Shown here: in pieces, positions 11,201 through 20,937 of the stretch | Layout: every line of letters begins with the position of its first letter | Numbering within the stretch: the stretch's first letter is position 1 | Assembly: GCA_021014325.1 (NCBI GenBank) | Contig: CM037473.1 | Span: 24,728,822-24,792,821 of the forward strand | Source of the DNA: Plazaster borealis | Lineage: Eukaryota > Echinodermata > Asteroidea > Forcipulatida > Labidiasteridae | Direction of reading: 5' to 3' | DNA length: 64,000 nucleotides | Translations under genes and position numbers: made by a program | Notes under the pieces: model-generated | Database searches by the model: none | The model's input: the letters and a program-made list of their open reading frames with translations, nothing else | Told to the model about the DNA's origin: nothing

Positions 11201-14200
11201 TTCAGGAGAGTGCTGAACTCTATTGCTGCAGGCCTAGTCAGTTTATATTGTAATATAATTGTGTCAGATAAGTTTTCTGAAAAAAGAGAGAAATCCCAGC
11301 TAACAATTTGACGTTCTCACAACGTTGTATTTAAGTCAGACTTTGGTGTAAGTAAAGTTATGAATATAACGTTGTTGACTCTGTTGATTCACCTATACGA
11401 CTTCCAAACGTAATAAGGCAACGTAACAACCACGTTGTTGGTACGTTTAAGACAAGTTTCCAGTGACCTTATGACAACTTATATAAACGTTGCAATAACG
11501 TTCCCAGAGCGTGTTTGTTTGGTTGTTATAACATTATCTAAGTAATGTTGTAGCAACGAATCTTTGTCGACTCCCCTGTACGTCTTTAGAATGTAATGAT
11601 GCAACAAAACGACGATGTTGTTGGCACGTATATACAATGTTGATATGTTGTAAATAATCATTTAAAAAGAATGTTGCAACAACATATCTTTTTCTAGTAC
11701 CCTGAACATTGTCACAATGTCAGCCCAATATTAAGTTATTGTTTGCTATATCAGTTAATTATACAATAGTTTCATGCATATTGTTAATTGATATGTCACA
11801 TGATCAATGAATTACTTATATACAAACTTACCATGGTAGGTCCCTACTTCATGTTGCCGTTACCGGACTTCACTGCACCTGTATACTATACATCATACAG
11901 CATGTACTATATATACAGACCAATTTCCTCACTTTGGCAGTCATGGGTGTATATTGTTTTTAATTGTTTTCTATTTTAATCTGATCCTCTGATAGTTTAG
12001 ACAATTACAAGAAGAAACCAGTACACCTAGTTCATAAATTTGGTAAATTTCGTGAAATAATTTGTAGGTATTGTACAACTTCTAAGCCCAATCTACTAAT
12101 TTGCATATGTGATATTTACGTTGTCATGACGTTGTCATATTAATTTGTAATAGACATGCAGCATTCCGCACGCTGGTTAATGCGGCAAGTTGAACATACC
12201 CAAGCGGAAACGTATAGGTCTTTAATTTGTGCTCGTCACAACATATTTGCTACGTTTTAATGTTACCAAAATACAATGTGTAGACAACGTGATAGCCGCA
12301 ATTTAAATATGACGTTTTGATAAAACCAAAATACAACGTGCATACAACGTGCTTGTCACAACATAATTACTACGTTTTAATGTGACCAAAATACAACGTG
12401 CAGACAATGTTCTCGTCACAACATAATTACTATGTTTTAATGTTACCAAAATACAACGTCAAGACAACGTGACCGCCGTGATTTAAATTTGACGTTTTGA
12501 TAAAACCAAAATACAACGTGCAGACAACGTTCTCGTCACAACACAATTACTACATTTTATTAAGACCAAAATATAACTTATCGACAACGTTGTTGCCTTA
12601 ACTTAAATACTACGTTGTAATAATACCAAAATACAATGTTGTGAACCAGTTACGTATAAAACCTTTCGGTAAGGTTGCATAATTAATTACCAACATGCAA
12701 CCAATGTACAACATTGGTTGAAGATCATGTTAAGATCTGACGTTCTTGCAACGTAGTCAAAACGTTGTCATCCCATCAACCAAGTTGCAACCTTATCACA
12801 CTGTTGTGCAACGTTGTAACAACGTATTGTGTTAGCTGGGAAGTAGTCAGGTAACCTGTTAGTATGATGGAGTTTGTTAAACTGTTATTTAGGGCTTATA
12901 CTTCTCATCAAGAGGTCTAATCACTAACTGTTACTATGATGGTGCCTTGTTTGATGAGCATTGATTGTTTCTGAAATGGAGGAAAACAGCAGATGCACAT
13001 TTTATAAAATGTTTTTTATTTTGTTGTCATGTAGGTTAGTTAAAGACCTGCCTTTGTCGAATGAAATCTACCTGTCCAAGAGAGGATATTAGAGGCATGA
13101 GGACTCTTAGAAAATGCAACCCAGTGTCAACAGTCTCAGATCTTCTTTCAACAGGTAAGTTTGTGACTATGAGTAACTCATTAACTAAATATGCATCAAG
13201 TAGTTTTGGTTAGGTTGCCAGACCTTCAAAAAGATTGTTAAAAGCTTTTTCTGCAGTAGCATGGAGGCAAAACTTTGTTTAGATTTTTTCACCTGCATGA
13301 TCTAATTCAGTGTCAAAGTCTTTTGAACAGACTATTAATGAAGCGAGACTCATGAAGATAAAGTTTGGCTTTAAAAAGTATAGTCTTTGTAAGTTTTAAT
13401 GAATATACTTTGTTGGTCATTATTCATCATGTAAATCTTTTCATCGATTAGGCCTATAACATGATTTTGTTTTCAAAAACTTTCATGAATATTATAGCAT
13501 ATAAAGAAGTTGTACAATTTTGACAAATCATGTTGTCTTCCACCTTTTAAATTTGTCATAAGATAACTTTTCCAAGTAATAAACCACAAGGGAAACTGCC
13601 TGGTTGAAATAATTGACTAGAGCAGGATTTGAACCTGCGACCTCCGTATGTTAATCCGGAGGTCTCAGGTTAAAATCCCACTCTTGTCATTTTTGCTTTT
13701 TGTTTAACCCAAACGTAAGTTAAAAGTTTCCCATAAAGTCCTCCAAAAACAAAGATTAGAAATCGTTTTCAAATACTACACGTACATACCAACAACAATC
13801 ACCTCTCAGTATTTTCTGTAGAAGAGATTAAAATGACAACATAAAAGCCTGTATGCACAAGGGCCATCTTGCAAAATTGAGAACAGTTAACAAATAAATC
13901 AAGCTGCAAAGATGGATGCCATGCTGTAGTTTACATGTAACTATAGGCCTATTTGAGTACCGCCTTGCTTCAAAATCAGCACTAATATTATTGTCGCCAG
14001 TGTCGCTTGGACTCGGATTTCACTCAGAATCCTTTGCGCGCTGATCATGGGTATTGCTACATGCATACGGGCTATTGGTAATTTTTCAAATAAACATTTC
14101 CCATTGACTGAAATATTTTTGTGTGTTTGCATTGTAGAAGGTGTACCATCTTCAAATGTTGAGCTCGCGGAGCAGATCCTGGAGAGTTTCCATCCCCTCA

Positions 14201-14220
14201 TCGTCAATGTAGATGTTTAA
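8172..14220 (+). CDS. Gene B: unrecognised protein, four candidate 3' exons
   Basis: Proposed joined exons are 8172-8223, 10008-10169, 13040-13154 and 14138-14220 (stop TAA 14218-14220). Phases chain without conflict (2/0, 0/0, 0/1, 1/stop) and give about 135 residues. The product includes ARQWLDHVIHTASCAAYFER, SVPYSPTNSGVYRVP, a Cys/Arg-rich part TCLCRMKSTCPREDIRG, and the C-terminus VELAEQILESFHPLIVNVDV. No start codon or upstream exon was found, so the 5' part is missing or lies in unrecognised exons. No domain was identified. The weak point is the junction 10169/13040: the strongest donor (GTGAGT at 10174) would break the frame, and only the weaker GTAGGT donor at 10170 and the second AG at 13039 keep it. 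Confidence 0.45.
8424..8794 (+). mobile_element. TTAA-flanked MITE, interior type I, copy 2
   Basis: TTAA at the left; the right TTAA has decayed to TTGA. The termini AGGGATTGTATACG and GTATACAGACCCT are inverted. The interior matches the 2237 copy at about the same length. Confidence 0.75.
9742..9812 (-). repeat. tRNA-like fragment
   Basis: Read on the - strand, TAAGTTCAAATCCCG is a B-box match beside GTCGTAAG, resembling the half-tRNA palindrome at 13612. It is too short and diverged to be a tRNA gene. Confidence 0.3.
10008..10169 (+). CDS. Gene B candidate exon b
   Basis: The acceptor is ctttgttatgcaacttag. The frame has 54 open codons beginning FVIARQWLDHV and ending QTQLPLKC. The donor is either GTAGGT at 10170 (phase 0) or GTGAGT at 10174 (phase 1). 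An upstream in-frame TAG overlaps the acceptor AG itself, so the frame opens exactly at the splice site. Confidence 0.45.
10174..11129. other. Intronic stretch, nothing recognised
   Basis: Lies between gene B candidate exons. No open frame, SINE or clear inverted repeat was seen. Confidence 0.3.
11130..11222 (-). mobile_element. Penelope-like element end fragment
   Basis: The - strand reads CTCCTGAAGACGATCAGGAG and then TGATCGAAACGTAACG. CGATCA and TGATCG can pair to form a stem between CTGAAGA and AAAC. Related to the blocks at 5821 and 49125. Confidence 0.45.
11295..12840. mobile_element. 1.55 kb TIR element rich in ACGTTG words
   Basis: It begins CCCAGCTAACA and ends TGTTAGCTGGG, a perfect 11 bp inverted terminus. 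Variants of AACGTTGTT in both orientations fill the interior, and a ~60 bp tandem array lies at about 12225-12650. There is no transposase-like frame, so it is non-autonomous. It lies in the intron between gene B candidate exons b and c. No target duplication could be read. Confidence 0.6.
12225..12650 (+). repeat. ~60 bp tandem repeat inside the TIR element
   Basis: About seven units share ACCAAAATACAACGTGCAGA followed by CAACGT and CGTCACAACATAATTACTAC. Alternate units differ by a block with CGCAATTTAAATATGACG, hinting at a higher-order 120 bp unit. Confidence 0.65.
13040..13154 (+). CDS. Gene B candidate exon c
   Basis: A long pyrimidine tract (ttttttattttgttgtcatgtag) ends with two AGs five bases apart. 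Only the second AG (13038-13039) avoids an in-frame TAG. The 38 codons run LKTCLCRMKSTCPREDIRG to VSTVSDLLST. The donor AACAG|GTAAGT is consensus. It ends in phase 1, which joins the next exon as a GAA codon. The alternative reading after the first junction gives KDLPLSNEIYLSKRGY then a stop. Confidence 0.5.
13612..13690. repeat. Palindrome made of two tRNA T-arm halves
   Basis: The left half AGGATTTGAACCTGCGACCT and right half AGGTCTCAGGTTAAAATCCC are inverted homologues around a short loop. Each carries a B-box-like core. Likely a tRNA-derived foldback element. Confidence 0.5.
14138..14220 (+). CDS. Gene B terminal exon
   Basis: The acceptor gtgtgtttgcattgtag is followed by 26 codons (GVPSSNVELAEQ to LIVNVDV) and TAA. 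Two leading bases complete a codon with the single base left by the 13154 donor. The phase match and the acidic amphipathic stretch support it as genuine coding sequence. Confidence 0.5.
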
Positions 14221-15989
14221 AAGTTATAATAGAGGTATATAATCCGTTTGTATTAAGTATTATATTGTTTACACCGTCGGCGTATAGTGGGCTGTTTTTG
14301 CAGCACTGTACCACACCAACATGCCACAACACTCTGGGGACTCCATGCTGGCACCAGCCTAACCCAGATGAGTGGTTGTCCCCTACAGATTGATTACAGT
14401 TTTGAATTAAGAAGTAAATAAGTGTCAATTTGCAAGCAAGCACATTGGCGATTTTTTAACTTGGAGATTTAGGTGACATGACTTGGCTGTAAAGTTGAAA
14501 TTCTGGTGGTGTGTGTAGGTTCGATTGGTGGTGCGGTGGTTCGATTATTTGTACGATGGTTCGATAATCTGTGCGATAGTTTGATCGATGGTGCGGTAGT
14601 TGGATTATTTCGTTGCATTTATTGTTTTTGATTTCAAAGGTATTATGCAAGATTGATATGTATGAATTAATAATTTGTTTAATCTACTTTAAAGTTCTAT
14701 TTTGCAAGAACGTTGCCCATCAGGTCTTACTTTGTTAAACCAAAATCCCAAACTTAAACGTGCACAATTTCTCTGAAAAACCTTGAAAAAACAACTGAAC
14801 TTTTGACTTGTACAAGTTAGGTTTGATGAATATTCATTTGCTGTTTATTTATCAAACCTTTAATTATTTCAGTATGGAATTCTGAATGAGACTGCTAATG
14901 TTTAATGTTGATTAAAAATGTTCTTCTAGAAGGTATACATAGGGGCCTTTAATGTAGGCTAATAATAAAAGAGACGTAGGCCGGCTAAATCGTACCTCTT
15001 AGCATTTTTTTTTTTTATAAATTTGGTACCACAGCCTATAGTCCAGAAACAAATTTAACCCAAAATTGCTACCATGTGCAAATTTTTCTGCAACACTGTT
15101 TTTTCATTTTTATTTGCCAAAATCAAAATAAGCATAATTATAGGCCCCTGAACATGCACAAAAACCCTAAATCATTTAAGGCATGATTCAGGGTCAACTT
15201 CAAAATGTGATCACCTAGTTTATAGCAGAAAAAACGAAACAAAAACAACGGTTGGACAAAATGACATTTCATTTTAAAGCGCTGGACATGTCCATCGACA
15301 GTGCAGACAAATTTACTATTAAAAAGTTCTATTATCTGGACTAACAATAATATTCTGATGCTGATAGGCCTAATGTTAAACAAATATTATTGAAAATATT
15401 GTGTAGTTTTGATTTACTTGAAATGGTTAAATAAAATGATTCTATAAATGAAGCAAGAAATCTGTTTTCTCCTCTTTTTGAGTACATTGGTTACCAGAGT
15501 TAACTGCGACAGAAAGCATATACAAAAATTAAATTGGATAAACTACTTTGCATTATGTCTTGGAACACCTATTTGCAATTGTTATTGTTTTTATTGGTAG
15601 TCATGGCAGATTTTGGTCTTGATCGCTCCACATGTCAAGTGGGGGTTCAATATGATAGGTTGATATTTGGACAAATTATATATATTAACAAAACCCATTT
15701 GGATAAGCGAAACATTAATACGCAAGACATTTCACCAACAGAGGGCAGCAAACACATCTCCATTAGTACGTGTCATAAAACAAATACATATGACAGAATC
15801 TAACATGCAAATAAAAAAGGCTGGTCCCATTCAGTAAACAAGCATGTAATGATATGCAGTGTACAAGATGATCCAACAAAGATGGCCGCCAGAAAAATAC
15901 CTCTATGTCCTCTCATTATGTTTTCTGAAAAGTGAAAAAAAAAGTCTTTAATCTCATAGAAAAATTTCCCCTTTTTATCAATTTGAAAA
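14221..15989. other. 3' flank of gene B, no gene recognised
   Basis: At 14511-14605 there is a short degenerate tandem of GGTTCGAT-type words about 20 bp apart. The rest is AT-rich. An 89-codon open frame at 15534 has no splice support or recognisable domain. Confidence 0.35.
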
Positions 15990-17560
15990 TACCAGACCCC
16001 TTTAATAAAAAAAGTACAATATCTTTAAAAAACATCTTAAACCTAGTAAAACCTTCGATGAAAAAGTACCATACGTACCTTTAAAAACAATTTAAATCTA
16101 GTCAAACCTTCAATAAATAAAATACCATACCTTTAAAAACATTTTAAACCTAGTCAAACTTACAATAAAGTACCATATCTTTAAAACATTTTAAACTGAG
16201 TGAAACCTTCAATGAAAAGTAGCATATGTATACCTTTAAAAACATTTTGAACCTAGTCAAACCTTAAATAAAAAAGTACCATACCTTTAAAACATTTTGA
16301 ACCTAGTCAAACCTTAAATAAAAAAGTACCATACCTTTAAAAACATTTTTAACCTGGTCAAATCCTCAATACAAAAAAGTAACACACCTTTAAAGACATT
16401 TTAAACCTAGTCAAACCTTAAATAAAAAGTACCATACCTTTAAAACATTTTAAACCTAGTGAAACCTTCAATGAAAAGTAGCATATATACCTTTAAAAAC
16501 ATTTTGAACCTAGTCAAACCTTAAATAAAAAAAGTACCATACCTTTAAAACATTTTAAACCTAGTCAAACCTTAAATAAAAAAGTAACACACCTTTAAAA
16601 CATTTTAAACCCAGTGAAACCTTCAATGAAAAGTAGCATATGTACCTTTAAAAACATTTTGAACCTAATCAAACCGTCATTAAAAAAGTACCATACCTTT
16701 AATAAAACATTTTAAACCTAGCGAAACCTTCAATGAAAAGTAGCATACGTACCTTTAAAGACATTTTGAACCTAGTCAAACCGTCATTAAAAAAGTACCA
16801 TACCTTTAAAAACGTTTTAAACCTAGTCAAACCTTCAATAAATGAAATACCATACCTTTAAAAACATTTAAAACCTAGTCAAACTTACAATAAAAAAGTA
16901 CCATATCTTTAAAACATTTTAAACCTAGTGAAACCTGCAATGAAAAGTACCATACGTACGTACCTTTAAAAACATTTTGAACCTTGTCAAACCTTCATCA
17001 AAAAAGTACCATACCTTTGAAAACATTTTAAACCTAGTAAAACTTATAATAAAAAAGTACCATATCTTTAAAACATTTTAAACCTAGTGAAACCTGCAAT
17101 GAAAAGTACCATACGTACGTACCTTTAAAAACATTTTAAACCTAGTCAAACTTATAATGAAAAAAGTACCATACCTTTAACAACATTTTAAACCTGGTCC
17201 CATTCAGTAAACAAGAAATGTTATGATACACAGTGTACACGATGATCTTCTCATTATGTTTTTCAGAAAAGTAAAAAAACAAACTTTATTCTCACAGAAA
17301 AAAAAAATCTCCCCGTTTTAACCATTTGAAAATACCGTAACCCCTTTAATGAAGAAGTACCATTTAAAGGCATTTTAAACTTAGGCAAACCTTCAATGAA
17401 GTAAATACCTAACTTCAAATTTTTTTAAAAACCTAGTCAAACCTTGAAGAAAAAAACCCCTAAGTTTAAATACATTTTAAACCTAGTGAAACCTTCAATA
17501 AAAAAATATCACATCTTTAAAAACATTTTAAACCTAGTCAAACCTTAAAAAAACCCAACC
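15990..17560 (+). repeat. AT-rich minisatellite, ~46-50 bp unit
   Basis: About 30 imperfect units contain AAAGTACCATACCTTTAAAA, ACATTTTAAACCTAGT and CAAACCTTCAAT. Units vary by small indels and grow more diverged toward both ends. It abuts the GC-rich minisatellite that follows. Confidence 0.9.
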
Positions 17561-17564
17561 CAGG

Positions 17565-18840
17565 TCCAGTCCTCCTCTACTTTGCCTGGCCATACCTATT
17601 CTATCCAGCAACCTCCCATCCCCTGGCCCGAGTCCTCTACCCAGTTTAATCATCATGCCCATGTCCAGCCAGCCAAGCCAGCCCACAGCCAACCCAGCCC
17701 CAACCAACCAACCCTCAGCCAAACCAGCCCACAGCCAACCAACCCTCGGCCATCCCAGCCCACAGCCAGCCAACCCTCAGCCAAACAACCCTTAGCCAAC
17801 CCAGCCAGCCATCCCACAGCTAACCAATTAACCCTTGGCCATCCCAGCCCCCAGCCAGCCAACCTTCAGCCAAGTCAGCCCACAGCCAACCAACCCTCAA
17901 CCAAACCAGCCCACAGCCAACCAACCGTCGGCAATCCCAGCCCCCAACCAACCAACCCTAGGCCAAGCCAGCCCACAGCCAACCAACCCTCCGCCAAGCC
18001 AGCCCACAGCCAACCAACCCTCAGCCATCCTAGCCCACAGCCAACCAACCCTTAGCCAACCCAGCCAGCCACCCCACAGCCAACCAACCCTTGGCCATCC
18101 CAGCCCCCAGCCAGCCAACCCTCAGCCAAGTCAGCCCACAGCCAACCAACCCTCAATCAAACCAGCCCACAGCCAACCAACCCTCAGCCATCCCAGCCCC
18201 CAACCAACCCTTAATCAAACCAGCCCACAGCCAGCCAACCCTCAGCCACCCCAGCCCACAGCCAACCAACCCTCAGCCAACCCAGCCAGCCATCCCCACA
18301 GCCAACCAACCATTAGCCATCCCATCCCCCAGCCAGCCAGCCAACCCTGATCCAAGTCAGTCTACAGCCAACCAACCCTCATTCGAGCCAGCCCACAGCC
18401 AAACAACCCTCAGCCATCCCAGCCCACAGCCAACCAACCCTCAGCCATCCCAGCCCACAGCCAACCAACCCTCAGCCAACCAACACTCAGTCAACCAACA
18501 CTCAGCCCTCCCAGCCCACAGCCAAGCCAACCCTCAGCCATCCCAGCCCACAGCCAACCAACCCTCAGCCACCCACCCCACAGCCATTCCAACCCCCAGC
18601 CAGCTAACCCTCAGCCAAGTCAGCCCACAGCCAACCAACCCTCAGCCAAGCCAGCCCACAGCCAACAAACACTCCGCCATCCCAGCCCCCAGCCAGCCAA
18701 CCCAACCCAGCCCTCAGCCAGCCCTCTCCATCCAGCCAGACCCTCACCCTCAGCCAGCCTTCAGACTCCCAAGAGCCCCTCAGCCCTCAGAATTTTATCT
18801 CCCTCAAGCCCAGCCATCAGCCTTCCAAGGCCCTTGGTCA
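17565..18840 (+). repeat. GC-rich 31 bp minisatellite
   Basis: About 40 units of 31 bp contain CCCACAGCCAACCAACCCTC and AGCCA-type segments. The unit lacks stop codons in all three + frames and in some - frames. Because 31 is not a multiple of three, the frames cycle through a 31-residue Pro/Gln/Ser pattern (such as SPQPTNPQPSQPTANQPS). The open frames here are products of composition, not evidence for a gene. Confidence 0.85.
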
Positions 18841-18956
18841 ACCCTCAGATCGGCCAAAAATCCAAGGCTCGAGCCAGGGAAAACTTTTGGTGAAAATTTG
18901 TCAAAGTCAGGCCATTCTAATATTCATCAGGTCAAAAATCGTATGAATTTCATGAA

Positions 18957-19030
18957 AGCTCAGTAGCAGAGCGGTAAGAGATAGAGGCTACAGAGCTAAA
19001 GGTACCAGGTTCAAGCCCTACCCATTTTTA
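18957..19030 (+). repeat. tRNA-like sequence
   Basis: It reads AAAGCTCAGTAGCAGAGCGG (A-box region) and later CAGGTTCAAGCCCTACC (B box). Spacing is tRNA-like, but the acceptor and anticodon stems are poor. SINE head or tRNA pseudogene. Confidence 0.4.
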
Positions 19031-19069
19031 CAAGAATTTAAAAAAAATCTTCTTTTACTGGTAAAAAAG

Positions 19070-19158
19070 GGGCCCCATCAGGATTTGAACCCCCGAGCTC
19101 ACAGCCCCAGAATTCTGGAAGCTGTGAGCTAGCCCGCTGGGCCACATGGCCGCTTGAA
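19070..19158 (-). repeat. tRNA-like sequence with long variable-type arm
   Basis: On - it reads GGCCATGTGGCCCAGCGGG, then GCTCACAG paired with CTGTGAGC, then GGGGGTTCAAATCCTGATGG. A box and B box are clear. The internal 8 bp stem is longer than a normal anticodon arm, so it is tRNA-derived, not functional tRNA. Confidence 0.4.
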
Positions 19159-19589
19159 AAAAATTGCTCGGAACTTATATTTAAACCTTAGTATGGGTGG
19201 GTCAAAAAAAATAATAAAAATAATGAGATGCACCCTTTGACATTTGACCTCGGTTCAAAGCAGGACAAAATAAAAAGACAAAATTGCTTCAAATTGGTTT
19301 ACAAAAACTCTTTATTTTTACATAGGAAAACAGGCATTGGTAAGTACAAAATATAAGTGTGTACACGGCGAGTCACATTTCAAATGTGGTTTTAATTACC
19401 CTGTAATTAAGTTACTTGTAGAGTAAACGCAATTTGGAAAATTCCATTGAAGGTAAATTTACCACTCATATAACAAATAAGCAAAAGTTTACCTTTTGTT
19501 TTATACACAAAAGTACTCCATAATTTTACCTCTTGTATATCCAGGTCAATCAAATCACGGTTCAAATTTCTTTTTCAGTAATCGTTGCT

Positions 19590-19963
19590 TTGAAGGTACG
19601 GTACACGTTTGGTAATTACTCAAAATATATATTAGCATAAAAACTGACTTGGTAACGAGCAACGGAGAGCTGTTGATAGTATAAAACATTGTGAGAAACG
19701 ACTCCCTCTGAAGTAACATAGTTTTTGAGAAACAGGTAATTTCTCACTAAAATAATAAAAACTTCTTGCAAGAAGGTTTTATTCCTATCTGAAAGCACAC
19801 AAATTTGTACAACAAGGGTGTTTTTTCTTTCATCATTTTCTTGCAACTTCGATGACCAATTGAGCCCAAATTTTCACAGGCTTGTTATTTTATGCATATG
19901 TTAGGATATACCAAATGAGAACACTGGTCTTTGACAATTACCAAATGTGTACGATGCCTTTAA
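19590..19963 (-). mobile_element. TTAA-flanked MITE, interior type II, copy 1
   Basis: The termini AGGTACGGTACACG and TGTGTACGATGCCT are inverted, with TTAA at the right and TTGA at the left. The interior carries CTTCTTGCAAGAAG and TTGCAACTTCGATGACCAAT. It shares only the terminal motif with type I. Other type II copies lie at 32676, 43804 and 55054. Confidence 0.75.
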
Positions 19964-20925
19964 GGTAAAGTTATCAATTAAAACAAATTTATACAAGTAT
20001 AAAGATATACAAACAAATTTCTTCCTCACATCTCCCGTAATTTTAGGTGTAAAACAAAAACCTCAGCGGACAATCTAATTTTACTTATTGTTCTCAATCT
20101 ATGGCCCTACATTGAACCTAACACATGTAAATATCATTGTTTTATTAGCAAACTACAGTAGTACAATTTTATAGTGTATAATTTCTTTTGACAGAAGTAA
20201 ATTATGAAAAGAGCATTTTCCATACATTATTGTAAACTTTTACAATTACTTTTTAGTATATGACCCTATACCCCCACCCCCCAGTTTATAGTCCAACCAA
20301 TCAAAACATTTTTCCAAAACTTCCCAAAATGGGGATTTTAATTGAGAATAAATAGTAAAGTGATGCTGCCCTCTTTTGACACATACTTATAGTGACAACA
20401 TTTTCAATTGACCTTGACCGCATGATGGCGCTTTCATCAGGGAATGTCTTGCATTACAATTACAGTTTCATCTTATTTTAATTGCCTGTACATAGTTTTC
20501 TTGCATAATAATAACATAATAACAACTAAAATGAAAAAACCCTGTTTGTTTACTTGTTTTTCATCACATGAAACTGGTCCACATACGCCCTCACGCGGTC
20601 AAAATTTCGGCGAATTGTCTCAATAACTTTTCAATTACACATGTATTATTTTGGTTGATGGTTATAAAATGGCATTATTCTGTTGTCTCAATTTTGAAGC
20701 AGTTTTTATTCTCCAAATTGAGCAGCCGAAACTACTGATGTTGACAACAGCTCTTATGTTGAGCCATTTGGTAAGACATAATTTGTTATGATGATTTTGT
20801 TTATGAAATTACAAAAAGTTACAAGAAGCTGAATTTTTTTACAAATCGAAACATACTGAAGGTAAGCCATTAAAATAACCACGTTTTAAAAATATACTTA
20901 AAATTACACGAACTAGTGCCCAAGT
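19964..20925. other. Gene-free AT-rich stretch
   Basis: No exon, SINE or long inverted repeat was seen. The right edge (20913-20940) holds a single copy of a CATAGAGCTGCTTA terminus, the MITE end also found at 3671 and 46663. Confidence 0.3.
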
Positions 20926-20937
20926 TCATAGAGCTGC

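Noticed and set aside
17582..18966. Long Pro/Gln-rich and Gly/Trp-rich open frames on both strands
   Set aside because: All fall in a 31 bp minisatellite whose unit lacks stop codons in every + frame; no splice sites, start context or non-repeat domain.
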